This document shows, one piece after another, positions 7,979 through 15,385 of a stretch of DNA of 25,905 bases. Both the position numbers and the translations under genes were made by a program. Below the pieces are notes generated by a model that was not told where the DNA came from, made no database searches, and was given only the letters and a program-made list of their open reading frames with translations. Origin of the DNA: an uncultured Pseudomonadota bacterium (GTDB taxonomy: Bacteria > Pseudomonadota > Gammaproteobacteria > Burkholderiales > Burkholderiaceae); NCBI GenBank assembly GCA_946480245.1, contig CAMLIZ010000056.1, positions 1 through 25,905 on the forward strand, given 5' to 3'. How positions within the stretch are numbered: position 1 is the first letter of the stretch; each line of letters begins with the position of its first letter.

Positions 7979-8884
7979 TCAGGCTGGAAACACGCCGGTG
8001 GACAGGTAACGGTCACCGCGGTCGCACACCACGAACACGATGGTCGCGTTTTCCACCTGCTGGGCGATCTGCAGCGCCACCCAGCACGCGCCGGCCGCGG
8101 AGATGCCGCCGAACAAGCCTTCCTCGCGCGCCAGGCGCCGCGCCATCTCCTCGGCGTCGGCCTGGCTCACCGACACGGTCTCGTCCACGGCCGCCGGGTC
8201 GTAGATCTTCGGCATGTAGGCCTCGGGCCACTTGCGGATGCCGGGGATGCGCGAGCCTTCGGCCGGTTGCGCGCCGACGATGCGCACCTGCGGATTCTTC
8301 TCCTTCAGGTAGCGCGACACACCGATGATGGTGCCGGTGGTGCCCATCGCGCTCACGAAGTGCGTGATGCGGCCCTCGGTGTCCTGCCAGATCTCGGGGC
8401 CGGTGGTTTCGTAGTGGATGCGTGGATTGTCGGCATTGGCGAACTGGTCGAGCACCACGCCCTTGCCGTCCTTCTGCAGTTGCTCCGCCAGATCGCGTGC
8501 GTACTCCATGCCGCCGGAGCGGGGCGTGAGCATGAGTTCGGCGCCGAAGGCCTTCATCGTCTGCGCCCGTTCGACCGACAGGTCCTCCGGCATGATCAGC
8601 ACCATGCGATAGCCGCGCATCGCGGCCGCCATCGCCAGCGCGATGCCGGTGTTGCCGGAGGTGGCTTCGATGAGCACGTCGCCCGGCTTGATCTGCCCGC
8701 GCTCCTCGGCGCGCCGGATCATGCTGATCGCGGCCCTGTCTTTCACGGAGCCCGCCGGATTGTTGCCCTCCAGCTTGCCGAGCACGGTGTTGCCCCGGCG
8801 TTCGTTGTCTGCGCCCGGTACGCGCTGCAGGCGTATCAGCGGCGTGCGGCCGATCGCGTCTTCGAGGGTCTTGTACGTGGGCAT
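7979..8884 (-). CDS. cysM: Cysteine synthase B (O-acetylserine sulfhydrylase B)
   Basis: This PLP enzyme makes cysteine from O-acetylserine and sulfide or thiosulfate in the cytoplasm. It has 301 residues, the CysM length. The PLP lysine is K48 in NNPAGSVKDRAA. The substrate loop EATSGNTGIALA is at 73-84, and the glycine-rich phosphate loop is in SAMGTTGTIIG. The NPAGSVKDR form and the C-terminal SAAGACWVAL segment favour CysM over CysK. The frame remains open upstream, but the ATG at 8884 (MPTYKTLEDAIGRTPL) is the family start, and GGAGG stands about 12 bases before it. A CACAAT -10 box (8914-8909, minus) would start the RNA close to that site. It is first gene of the cysM-nudix-tusA cluster and divergent from tRNA-Leu. 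Confidence 0.95.
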   Translation of the reverse strand: MPTYKTLEDAIGRTPLIRLQRVPGADNERRGNTVLGKLEGNNPAGSVKDRAAISMIRRAEERGQIKPGDVLIEATSGNTGIALAMAAAMRGYRMVLIMPEDLSVERAQTMKAFGAELMLTPRSGGMEYARDLAEQLQKDGKGVVLDQFANADNPRIHYETTGPEIWQDTEGRITHFVSAMGTTGTIIGVSRYLKEKNPQVRIVGAQPAEGSRIPGIRKWPEAYMPKIYDPAAVDETVSVSQADAEEMARRLAREEGLFGGISAAGACWVALQIAQQVENATIVFVVCDRGDRYLSTGVFPA

Positions 8885-8908
8885 TCGGGTGTTCAACCTC
8901 CGAGGTGC

Positions 8909-8914
8909 ATTGTG
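8909..8914 (-). promoter_or_regulatory. Candidate -10 box for the cysM cluster
   Basis: CACAAT on the minus strand lies 24 bases before the cysM ATG. RNA would begin near 8902, just at the GGAGG site (8902-8897). No clear -35 box is seen. It faces away from the tRNA promoter, with roughly 32 bases between the two -10 boxes. Confidence 0.35.
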
Positions 8915-8946
8915 GCAGCACACCCGGGCCCCCACAGGGCGCATGC

Positions 8947-8952
8947 CATAAT
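8947..8952 (+). promoter_or_regulatory. Candidate -10 box for tRNA-Leu
   Basis: CATAAT lies 23 bases before the mature tRNA 5' end and is followed by the GC-rich run CCGCGCCC. A GC-rich discriminator after the -10 box is known from stringently controlled stable-RNA promoters. No good -35 hexamer is visible at 16-18 bases. Confidence 0.45.
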
Positions 8953-8975
8953 CCGCGCCCTGACGTTGCCTACCG

Positions 8976-9060
8976 GCCGAAGTGGCGAAATCGGTAGACG
9001 CAGGGGACTCAAAATCCCCCGCCGCAAGGCGTGCCGGTTCGAGTCCGGCCTTCGGCACCA
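8976..9060 (+). tRNA. tRNA-Leu (anticodon CAA)
   Basis: The acceptor stem GCCGAAG (8976-8982) pairs with CTTCGGC before the encoded ACCA. The anticodon stem GGGGA/TCCCC closes the 7-base loop CTCAAAA with anticodon CAA, which reads UUG. A long variable arm built on GCC/GGC is typical of the class II leucine tRNA. The T arm is CCGG-TTCGAGT-CCGG. The CCA end is genome-encoded. It is divergent from cysM and followed 27 bases later by the rhomboid gene. Confidence 0.96.
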
Positions 9061-9087
9061 CCCGCAGGCAACGCCTCACTTCAAAAG

Positions 9088-9696
9088 ATGCCACCGCTGC
9101 CACCGGTCACCAAGTTCCTGATGCTGCTCTGCACCGCGGTGTTCTGCGTGCAGTTGTTTCCGGCCCTTCCGGTGGATGCGCTGTTCGCGCTGTGGCCCAT
9201 CGGCAGCGGCCGGTTCTGGCCCTGGCAACCGCTCACCTACGCGTTCCTGCACGGCGACGTGCTGCATCTGTTCTTCAACATGTTCGGCCTGTGGATGTTC
9301 GGCAGCGAGCTCGAACGCCTGTGGGGCAACAAGCGCTACCTGCAGTTCCTGCTGGCCAGTGTGTTGGCAGCGGCGGCGGTGCAGCTGCTGTTCACCGCGT
9401 TGATCGGCACCTTCGTCCCCACCATCGGTGCATCCGGCGGGTTGTTCGGGCTGCTGCTGGCCTACGGCATGCTGTTCCCGAACCGCATCATCATGCCGCT
9501 GTTCCCGCCGATCCCGATGAAGGCACGCACCTTCGTGATCGTGTTCGGCGCGCTCGAGTTGTTCTTCGGCTTGTCCGGCGGCGGGGGCATCGCCCACTTT
9601 GCCCACCTGGGCGGCATGCTGGGCGGCTACCTGATGATCCGCTACTGGCGCGGTCGGCCGCCATTCGGCGGCCGCGGCCCTCGCCGCTTCCACTGA
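9088..9696 (+). CDS. Rhomboid-family intramembrane serine protease
   Basis: A 202-residue inner-membrane protein of the GlpG-like rhomboid family, which cuts substrates within or near their membrane segments. The catalytic serine is S116 in GASGGLFGLLLAYG (114-127), and the catalytic histidine is H173 in AHFAHLGGMLGGY. The family motif HxxxN is H60 and N64 (HLFFNMFGLWMFGSELE). About six hydrophobic segments fit the minimal six-helix core, with no extra N-terminal cytoplasmic domain. The ATG at 9088 is used because it is just before the first membrane helix; upstream in-frame codons would lie inside the tRNA gene. The ribosome site is weak (AAAAG). It lies 27 bases after tRNA-Leu and 75 bases before the HtrA-like gene on the same strand. 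Substrate is not predictable. Confidence 0.93.
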   Translation: MPPLPPVTKFLMLLCTAVFCVQLFPALPVDALFALWPIGSGRFWPWQPLTYAFLHGDVLHLFFNMFGLWMFGSELERLWGNKRYLQFLLASVLAAAAVQLLFTALIGTFVPTIGASGGLFGLLLAYGMLFPNRIIMPLFPPIPMKARTFVIVFGALELFFGLSGGGGIAHFAHLGGMLGGYLMIRYWRGRPPFGGRGPRRFH

Positions 9697-9771
9697 TCTG
9701 CCGGCGATCGGCCGGGTACGCCCGCTGCTAGTCAGGGGCGAAGCGCGAGCGCGCGTGCCCAGGAGTCCGCC

Positions 9772-10812
9772 ATGCGTCCGGTTCAGGCCGTATCGAATCG
9801 CCGGTTTACGGGATGGCGCTGGTCGTGCACCTTGCTGCTCCCTCTGGCGGCCGCGGCGCTCGCCGCACCCGCCGACGAGGACACAGCGCGCGCTCGGGCC
9901 TTGACGCGCGCCAGTGATGCGGTGGTCGGGGTGCGCACCATCGCGGTAGAAGGTGCCCGCTCGGCCGCGGCGCTGGGCACCACGCGTGCAGGCTCCGGCG
10001 TCGTGATTGGCGACGACGACCTCGTGCTGACGATCGGCTACCTCGTGCTCGAAGCGGCGCAAGTGGACCTGCTGCTGGACGACGGCCGGGATCTGCCGGC
10101 CCGCGTGCTTGCATATGACGACGCCACCGGCTTCGGCCTGGTGCAGTCGCTCGCGCCGTTGAAGCTCGAGCCGGTGCCGCTGGGCGATGCGCAGCACGTG
10201 AATCCCGATGAGCCGTTGATGGTGGTCAGCGGCGGGGAGGAAGGCGCGATCAGCCTCGCGCGGCTGGTGGCCGAGCGACCGTTCTCAGGCTATTGGGAGT
10301 ACCACATCGACGAGGCGATCTTCACGGCGCCCGCCCGCGCGGACCACGCGGGCGCGGCGCTGTTCAACGCCCGCGGCGAACTGCTCGGCATCGGCGCCCT
10401 GTTGGTGCACGACGCCCTCGGCGCGGACGCACCCCGGCTGACGGGCAACCTGTTCGTGCCGGTGGACCTGCTGAAGCCCATACTGGCGGAGCTGCGATCG
10501 CAAGGCCGCTCCGCGCAAAGCCGGCGCGCGTGGATGGGCGCGGACTGCGTCGAGCTGAACGGCGGCATCAGCGTGCTCGGCGTCAGCCTCGACAGCCCGG
10601 CCGAGCACGCCGGCCTGCGGCCCGGCGACCGCATCATGCGCATCGATGGCGCCGCGGTGCAGGACCTGGCTGCGCTGTGGCGGCGCCTGTGGACCGGCGG
10701 GCAGCCGGAACGCACCGTGACGCTGGACATCGAGCGCGGCAGCAAGGCGCGCCAGGTGACGCTGAAGACCGTGGACCGCATGTCGGTGCTGAAACGCCCG
10801 CAAGGCATCTGA
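9772..10812 (+). CDS. HtrA/DegP-like PDZ protein with lost catalytic triad
   Basis: The 346-residue protein is exported (signal peptide about 1-32, ending AAAALAAP). It has a trypsin-like S1C domain (about 45-245) and one PDZ domain (about 262-332, GVSLDSPAEHAGLRPGDRIMRIDG). Family landmarks align well, but the catalytic His of LTxxHVV is Tyr90 (LTIGYLVL), the Asp of TDLA is Gly120 (TGFGLV), and the Ser of GNSGG is Ala193 (DHAGAALFNARGE). The 90-to-120 spacing equals the 105-to-135 spacing of DegP. Proteolysis is therefore very unlikely; a periplasmic scaffold, chaperone or sensor role through the PDZ domain is inferred. The start is supported by AGGAG 6 bases before the ATG. The frame is intact, which argues against a decaying pseudogene. 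It lies 75 bases downstream of the rhomboid gene. Confidence 0.88.
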   Translation: MRPVQAVSNRRFTGWRWSCTLLLPLAAAALAAPADEDTARARALTRASDAVVGVRTIAVEGARSAAALGTTRAGSGVVIGDDDLVLTIGYLVLEAAQVDLLLDDGRDLPARVLAYDDATGFGLVQSLAPLKLEPVPLGDAQHVNPDEPLMVVSGGEEGAISLARLVAERPFSGYWEYHIDEAIFTAPARADHAGAALFNARGELLGIGALLVHDALGADAPRLTGNLFVPVDLLKPILAELRSQGRSAQSRRAWMGADCVELNGGISVLGVSLDSPAEHAGLRPGDRIMRIDGAAVQDLAALWRRLWTGGQPERTVTLDIERGSKARQVTLKTVDRMSVLKRPQGI

Positions 10813-10816
10813 GGCG

Positions 10817-11722
10817 TCAGCGCCGCAGCCCGTGAGCCACCGTGGGGTGCTGCAGCACGAGGCGCAGCTCGCGTTTCAGCCGTTCATTGGCAAGCCGCCG
10901 TGATTCACTCATGAACGACAGGCGCAGCGGCGTCATCGCGCCCTGCGCCTCCTCTCGGGAGATGCGCGGCGGCCGCGGCAGACCGTACAAGTCGGCAGCC
11001 AGATCGAAGTAGTCGCCCATCTTCAGCTCGGTATCGTCGCTCGCGTGCACCGTGCGTTGCGGCAGCCCGCGATACAGCGCCGCCACGCAAGCGCGCGCCA
11101 GGTCATCGGCGTGGATGTGGTTGGTGTACACGTCGTCCTGCGCCTGCAAGACCGGCAATCCCTGCAGCAAGCGCTCGCGCGGATGGCCACCTTCGCGGTC
11201 GGGGGCATAGATGCCGGGGATGCGCAGCACCGTGACGCGCGCGCCGAACGCGCGGCCAAACCAGCGCAGCCGTGCCTCTGCGTCTACCCGGCGACGCGCG
11301 CGGTCGGTGCACGGGTGCAGCGCAGCGGTCTCGTCGATCCGGGCCCCACCGCAGTCGCCGTACACGCCACTGGTGCTGCCGTACACGATGCGCCGCACGC
11401 CGCCTCGCCGCGCCAATGCGGCCAGCAGTTGCGCTGTGCGTTGGTCCTGCTCGCCATGCGGTGCGGGTGGCGCCAGGTGCAGTACCGCGTCGGCAAGCCC
11501 CGCCAAGCGCTGCAGGGTGTGAGGCCGGTCCAGGTCGCCTGCCAGCGGCGTGATGCCGGCGGCTCGGAGCGCGGCAAACCGGTGCGGCGACGAGCTCAGC
11601 GCCAGCAGGCGCCAGCGCGCGCGCAGCAGGTGCGCGACACGCACACCCACGTCGCCGCAGCCGACGATCAGCAGGCGAGGACGTTGGAAGCGCACAGGTT
11701 TGCTTGTCGACAGCAAGGGCAT
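10817..11722 (-). CDS. NAD(P)-dependent epimerase/reductase of the extended SDR family (YeeZ-like)
   Basis: A 301-residue Rossmann-fold protein. The nucleotide-binding motif is LLIVGCGDVGVRVAHLL (G21, G23, G26), and the extended-SDR active-site region is YGSTSGVYGDCGGARIDE. The HIHADDLARACVAAL segment and a C-terminal helical part fit the YeeZ/NAD-dependent epimerase group. The classic YxxxK lysine is not obvious, as in many YeeZ-type members. The substrate is unknown; family members act on nucleotide sugars or serve as poorly defined reductases. It is convergent with the HtrA-like gene (4 bases apart) and divergent from the iron-sulfur reductase gene, 47 bases away. Confidence 0.85.
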   Translation of the reverse strand: MPLLSTSKPVRFQRPRLLIVGCGDVGVRVAHLLRARWRLLALSSSPHRFAALRAAGITPLAGDLDRPHTLQRLAGLADAVLHLAPPAPHGEQDQRTAQLLAALARRGGVRRIVYGSTSGVYGDCGGARIDETAALHPCTDRARRRVDAEARLRWFGRAFGARVTVLRIPGIYAPDREGGHPRERLLQGLPVLQAQDDVYTNHIHADDLARACVAALYRGLPQRTVHASDDTELKMGDYFDLAADLYGLPRPPRISREEAQGAMTPLRLSFMSESRRLANERLKRELRLVLQHPTVAHGLRR

Positions 11723-11769
11723 GGCCGGCGGGGGGCAAAATCGCGGGCCAGTTTACGGTTCCTTCGATC

Positions 11770-12807
11770 ATGAGCTTCACCGTCACCGTCCAGCCCGCGG
11801 GCCGCACCTTCGAAGTGCTGCGCGACGAGCCGATCCTCGCCGCGGCCATCCGGGCCGGCATCGGGCTGCCCTACGGCTGCAAGGACGGCGCTTGCGGCAG
11901 CTGCAAGAGTCGACTGCTCGAAGGCCGCGTGATCCACGGCGCACACCAGCAGAAGGCGTTGTCGGTGGCCGAGGAAGAATCGGGCCTCGTGCTCACCTGC
12001 TGCGCCGCGCCGCAGACCGATTGCGTACTGGAGGCGCGCACCGTGCCGGGCGCCGGCGAGTTCCCGGTGCAGAAGATGCCGGCGCGCGTGGCCAGCATCG
12101 CCAGGCCTGCCCCGGACGTGGCGCTGCTGCGGCTGCAGTTGCCGGCGAACGTGGTGCTGCAATACCACGCCGGCCAGTACGTCGAGTTCATTCTGCGCGA
12201 TGGCTCGCGCCGCAGCTACTCGATGGCCAATGCACCGCACACCCAGAACGAAGCGCCCGGCATCGAATTGCACATCCGGCACATGCCGGGCGGCAAGTTC
12301 ACCGAGCATGTGTTCGGCGCGATGAAGGAGAAGGAGATCCTGCGCGTCGAAGGCCCGTTCGGCAGCTTCTTCCTGCGGGAGGACAGCGACAAACCGTTGG
12401 TGCTGCTGGCCAGTGGCACCGGCTTCGCGCCCATCAAGGCCATCATCGAATATCTGCGCTTCAAGAACATCACACGCGAGGCGGTGCTGTACTGGGGCTG
12501 CCGCAGCAAGGCGGACCTGTACCTGCACGACTGGGCCGAAGCGGCCGCCAGCGAGATGCCCAACCTGCGCTACGTGCCCGTCCTCAGCGAGCCGAAGCCC
12601 GAGGACGCCTGGGCCGGCCGTACCGGCTTCGTGCACCAGGTGGTCATGGCCGATCTGCCGGACCTCGCCGGTTGGCAGGTCTACGCCTGCGGTGCGCCGG
12701 TGATGGTGGAGTCGGCCAAGCGTGACTTCGTGGCGCAGTGCCGCCTGCCCGAGGACGAGTTCTACGCGGATTCGTTCACCTCCGAGGCCGACAAGCACGG
12801 GCCCTGA
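11770..12807 (+). CDS. 2Fe-2S ferredoxin / FAD-NAD(P) reductase fusion (CDP-6-deoxy-glucoseen-reductase type)
   Basis: The 345-residue protein fuses an N-terminal plant-type ferredoxin domain (1-90) to a ferredoxin-NADP reductase module. Cluster ligands are C37, C42 and C45 (YGCKDGACGSCK) plus C77 or C78. The FAD motif RSYS is at 148-151, and the NAD(P) motif LLASGTGFAPIKA is around 212-224. It moves electrons from NAD(P)H through FAD to the 2Fe-2S cluster and on to a partner. Burkholderiales homologues are usually named after AscD (CDP-6-deoxy-delta-3,4-glucoseen reductase), but no deoxysugar gene is nearby, so that name probably misleads. Oxygenase reductase components share this layout. 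The start follows CAAAAT at 11738-11743, a possible -10 box. A short hairpin follows the stop. Confidence 0.9.
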   Translation: MSFTVTVQPAGRTFEVLRDEPILAAAIRAGIGLPYGCKDGACGSCKSRLLEGRVIHGAHQQKALSVAEEESGLVLTCCAAPQTDCVLEARTVPGAGEFPVQKMPARVASIARPAPDVALLRLQLPANVVLQYHAGQYVEFILRDGSRRSYSMANAPHTQNEAPGIELHIRHMPGGKFTEHVFGAMKEKEILRVEGPFGSFFLREDSDKPLVLLASGTGFAPIKAIIEYLRFKNITREAVLYWGCRSKADLYLHDWAEAAASEMPNLRYVPVLSEPKPEDAWAGRTGFVHQVVMADLPDLAGWQVYACGAPVMVESAKRDFVAQCRLPEDEFYADSFTSEADKHGP

Positions 12808-12809
12808 AC

Positions 12810-12827
12810 TCGGGCTGCATCGCCCGA
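12810..12827 (+). terminator. Short hairpin after the iron-sulfur reductase stop
   Basis: TCGGGC (12810-12815) pairs perfectly with GCCCGA (12822-12827) around TGCATC, 3 bases after the stop codon. No T-run follows, so an intrinsic terminator is not proven. The rest of the gap to 12949 holds a second hairpin, CGCAGC (12878-12883) with GCTGCG (12889-12894), and no gene. Confidence 0.35.
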
Positions 12828-12949
12828 TGCGCGAACTGCATGCGTGACGCCAGGCGCCTGCGCTAAGCTCGCGGCGTCGCAGCCACAAGCTGCGGCACCG
12901 GCCCCGGCACCCCGCCGGGCACCTTCACGCATCACGAGTGCTGACCCGC

Positions 12950-14062
12950 ATGAACGCGATCACCGATTTCGCGCGCGCCGCTCCGGCCGCCACCCCTGCC
13001 CTCACCTCCCTGTTCGGCCTGCCCGACGAAGCCCCGCACGAACGTGTGCTGCTCGTCAGCGATGCCACCAGCGGGCTCCAGACGATCCTGGCCGTGCACA
13101 GCACGGCGCGCGGTCCGGCCTTCGGCGGTTGCCGCTTCTGGCAATACGCCGATGACCAGGCCGCACTCCTCGACGCACTGCGCCTGTCGCAGGGCATGAG
13201 CCTGAAGAACGCCATGGCCGAATTGCCCTTCGGGGGCGGCAAGGCTGTCATCCTCAAGCCCGCTGGGTGGCAGGACACGCCGATCGCGCGTCAGGCCTTG
13301 TTCGCCGCGTTCGGCCGCGCCGTGCAATCACTGAACGGGGCCTACATCACGGCCGAAGACGTGGGCACCAGTACCGCCGACATGCGCGAGGTGCAGCGCC
13401 ATACCGGCTTCGTGAGCGGCATTCCGCGCGAGGGCGCCTTCGGCGGCGACCCGTCTCCAAAGACGGCGTGGGGCGTGTTCGTCGCCATCCGCGCCGGCGT
13501 GCAGCGGCACCTGCAGCGGGACTCTCTGCAAGGGGTGAGCGTGGCGATCCAAGGGCTGGGCGCGGTCGGCATGCACCTTGCGCAGTTCCTGCATCAAGCG
13601 GGTGCCGTCCTGAGCGTGGCCGACGTCAACGCGGCCCGAGTGCAGGAGGCGTGCGCGCGCTTCGACGCACGCGCGCTGCCAGCGGATCAGATCCTGGCGG
13701 CCGACGCTGACGTGCTGGCCCCTTGTGCGCTGGGTGCGGTGCTCGATGGTCGCAGCATTCCCACGCTGCGCTGCCGCATCGTGGCCGGTGCTGCCAACAA
13801 CCAGCTGGCCCGACCGGCCGACGGCGAGGCGCTGCACGCACGCGGCATCCTGTACCTGCCCGATTACCTCGTGAACGCAGGCGGCATCATCAGCGTCGCG
13901 CGCGAGTACCGCGGCGAGGGCGAGGAGAACGCCGTGATGGAAGAGGTGAGCCGCATCGGCCCGCGCGTGCTCGAACTGCTGGACCGTGCACAAGCCAGCG
14001 GCAAGAGCACCGCCCGCACCGCGGATGCATGGGCGAGAGCCAAGCTGAGCGCCGCTGCCTGA
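12950..14062 (+). CDS. Leucine-dehydrogenase-like Glu/Leu/Phe/Val dehydrogenase
   Basis: The 370-residue protein belongs to the amino-acid dehydrogenase family that oxidatively deaminates a hydrophobic amino acid with NAD+. The dimerisation/catalytic domain has GPAFGGCRFW (55-64), K86 (GMSLKNAM) and K98 (PFGGGKAVIL), matching the two active-site lysines of leucine dehydrogenase at the same 12-residue spacing. D137 lies in ITAEDVGTSTADM. The Rossmann domain carries GLGAVG (202-207), then VAGAANNQLA and LPDYLVNAGGIISVA. Length and motifs fit leucine rather than glutamate dehydrogenase; phenylalanine or valine dehydrogenase are alternatives. An in-frame GTG at 12938 is another possible start. 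It is convergent with the branched-chain amino-acid transporter genes, 7 bases apart, which supports a role in leucine/valine breakdown. Confidence 0.88.
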   Translation: MNAITDFARAAPAATPALTSLFGLPDEAPHERVLLVSDATSGLQTILAVHSTARGPAFGGCRFWQYADDQAALLDALRLSQGMSLKNAMAELPFGGGKAVILKPAGWQDTPIARQALFAAFGRAVQSLNGAYITAEDVGTSTADMREVQRHTGFVSGIPREGAFGGDPSPKTAWGVFVAIRAGVQRHLQRDSLQGVSVAIQGLGAVGMHLAQFLHQAGAVLSVADVNAARVQEACARFDARALPADQILAADADVLAPCALGAVLDGRSIPTLRCRIVAGAANNQLARPADGEALHARGILYLPDYLVNAGGIISVAREYRGEGEENAVMEEVSRIGPRVLELLDRAQASGKSTARTADAWARAKLSAAA

Positions 14063-14069
14063 GCCTGCC

Positions 14070-15266
14070 TCAAGACGACTTGCGCCGGATGTAGCTGGCC
14101 CGGCGCGCGTCGTCCTTGTAGAGGAACTGCACCTCGCCCTTGCGCCACTGGCCAAGCCAGATCATGTTCATCGAATAGGCGTCGTGGTCCTGCGGCGAGA
14201 ACGGACGGTCGTAGCTGGTGACCACGCCGCTGTAGGGCTTGTCCAGGTGTTCCAGCGCACGCTTCAGAGCGTCGGGGCTGATGTCGCCGTGGGTCTGGAA
14301 CATTGCGTGCAGCATCAGGTACACCGCGTCGTAGGTCTGAGCCGCGGCCATCAGCGAGCCGATCGTCTGTGTGCCGGCAAAGCGATGCAGGCGCGCGATG
14401 AAGGAGCTGCGGCTCTCGTTAGAGATGTCCTGGATGATGGTCTGCACCATCACCGCCCCTTCCACGGCAGCCCCGGCGCGCTCGTACACCGTGCGCGATG
14501 ACAATGGCCACGGCCCGTACAACGGGCCGTTGAAGTGAGCCTCGGCGCGCGACGTGGCCAGCACCGACAGCTCGGGCGCGACCGAGTAGCCGATGATCAC
14601 CTCGGCGCCCGAGGCCTTGGCTTCCTGCAACTGCGGCAGCAGGCTCTGCACGCCGAGGTCGAAGTTGGCCACGTACACCGGCTGCAACCGCTTGTCGGCC
14701 AGGAAGCGCTGCAGATCCTTGGAGCCGCCCTGGCCGTAGCCGGTCTTGTCGGCGAAGATCGCCACCTTTGTGTAGCCGCGTCGGACGACGTCGTCCACCA
14801 GCAGCGCGGCCTGCAGCGTGTCGCGCGCGGACACGCGGAAGATGTAGCTGCTCCCGGCAGGGTATTTGGCCGTCACGGCGGAGCCGGTGGACACCGACAC
14901 CATCAGCAGTTGCTTGTTGTCCTGGAACACCGGCAGTGCCGCCAACGCCACTGCCGTGTTGGTGTAGCCGATGGTGAAGGCCACCTTTTCCTTCAGGACG
15001 AGATCCTCGGCCGCTGCCTTGCCGGTCGCTGGATCGGAACGGTCGTCGCGCTCCACGAGCTCGAACCTGCGGCCGAGAAATCCCCCGACCTCGTTGATCT
15101 CCTTGACCGCCAGCTCGGCGCCGAGGCGCGCGCTGTTGCCAAAGTCGGCCGAGCCGCCGGTGAACGGGCTGACGAAGCCGATGCGGACGGGCCCCGGACC
15201 CTGCGCAAGGGCCGCGGAGCCGGCCAGCGAAAGCACAAGCGCTGCAAGCGTGGCGCGAATCGTCAT
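14070..15266 (-). CDS. Branched-chain amino-acid ABC transporter, periplasmic binding protein
   Basis: A 398-residue LivK/LivJ-type (periplasmic binding protein type 1) protein. Residues 1-21 are a signal peptide ending AALA before QG. The mature start VRIGFVSPFTGGSADFGNSARLGAELAVKEIN is the classic type 1 opening, and GYTNTAVALAALPVFQDNKQLL and FIARLHRFAGTQ fit the fold. It captures the ligand in the periplasm and hands it to LivHM. The GAGGAG ribosome site stands about 8 bases before the ATG. It lies downstream of livF after a 119-base gap that may hold its own promoter, allowing extra copies of the binding protein. Ligands other than leucine/isoleucine/valine (urea, amides, aromatic compounds) are possible in this family. 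Confidence 0.92.
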   Translation of the reverse strand: MTIRATLAALVLSLAGSAALAQGPGPVRIGFVSPFTGGSADFGNSARLGAELAVKEINEVGGFLGRRFELVERDDRSDPATGKAAAEDLVLKEKVAFTIGYTNTAVALAALPVFQDNKQLLMVSVSTGSAVTAKYPAGSSYIFRVSARDTLQAALLVDDVVRRGYTKVAIFADKTGYGQGGSKDLQRFLADKRLQPVYVANFDLGVQSLLPQLQEAKASGAEVIIGYSVAPELSVLATSRAEAHFNGPLYGPWPLSSRTVYERAGAAVEGAVMVQTIIQDISNESRSSFIARLHRFAGTQTIGSLMAAAQTYDAVYLMLHAMFQTHGDISPDALKRALEHLDKPYSGVVTSYDRPFSPQDHDAYSMNMIWLGQWRKGEVQFLYKDDARRASYIRRKSS

Positions 15267-15339
15267 CGGGGCATCTCCTCGAGCACGGCATCGGGTGCCG
15301 GTACCTCGAGCGTAGACGCCGCCGACTTACAGCCAGCTT

Positions 15340-15351
15340 GATGCCGGCATC
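15340..15351. promoter_or_regulatory. 12-base perfect palindrome between livF and the binding-protein gene
   Basis: GATGCCGGCATC is its own reverse complement. It lies in the only sizeable gap of the transporter cluster, 74 bases before the binding-protein start. The 10 bases CGGCATCGGG occur here (15345-15354) and again at 15286-15295, where CGGCA/TGCCG also forms a small stem. This may be an operator or an RNA processing or stabilising hairpin. No function is proven. Confidence 0.3.
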
Positions 15352-15385
15352 GGGAAAGCCCGCAGGCGCGTGAACTACTGCCTGC

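Noticed and set aside
7466..9121. 551-codon open frame on the plus strand across nudix, cysM and tRNA-Leu
   Set aside because: It runs antisense to two clear enzymes and through a tRNA gene. The composition is shadow-like with no motif.
12938..12949. GTG start for the leucine-dehydrogenase-like gene
   Set aside because: It is possible, but the ATG at 12950 is the commoner start and adds no loss of conserved sequence; kept only as an alternative.
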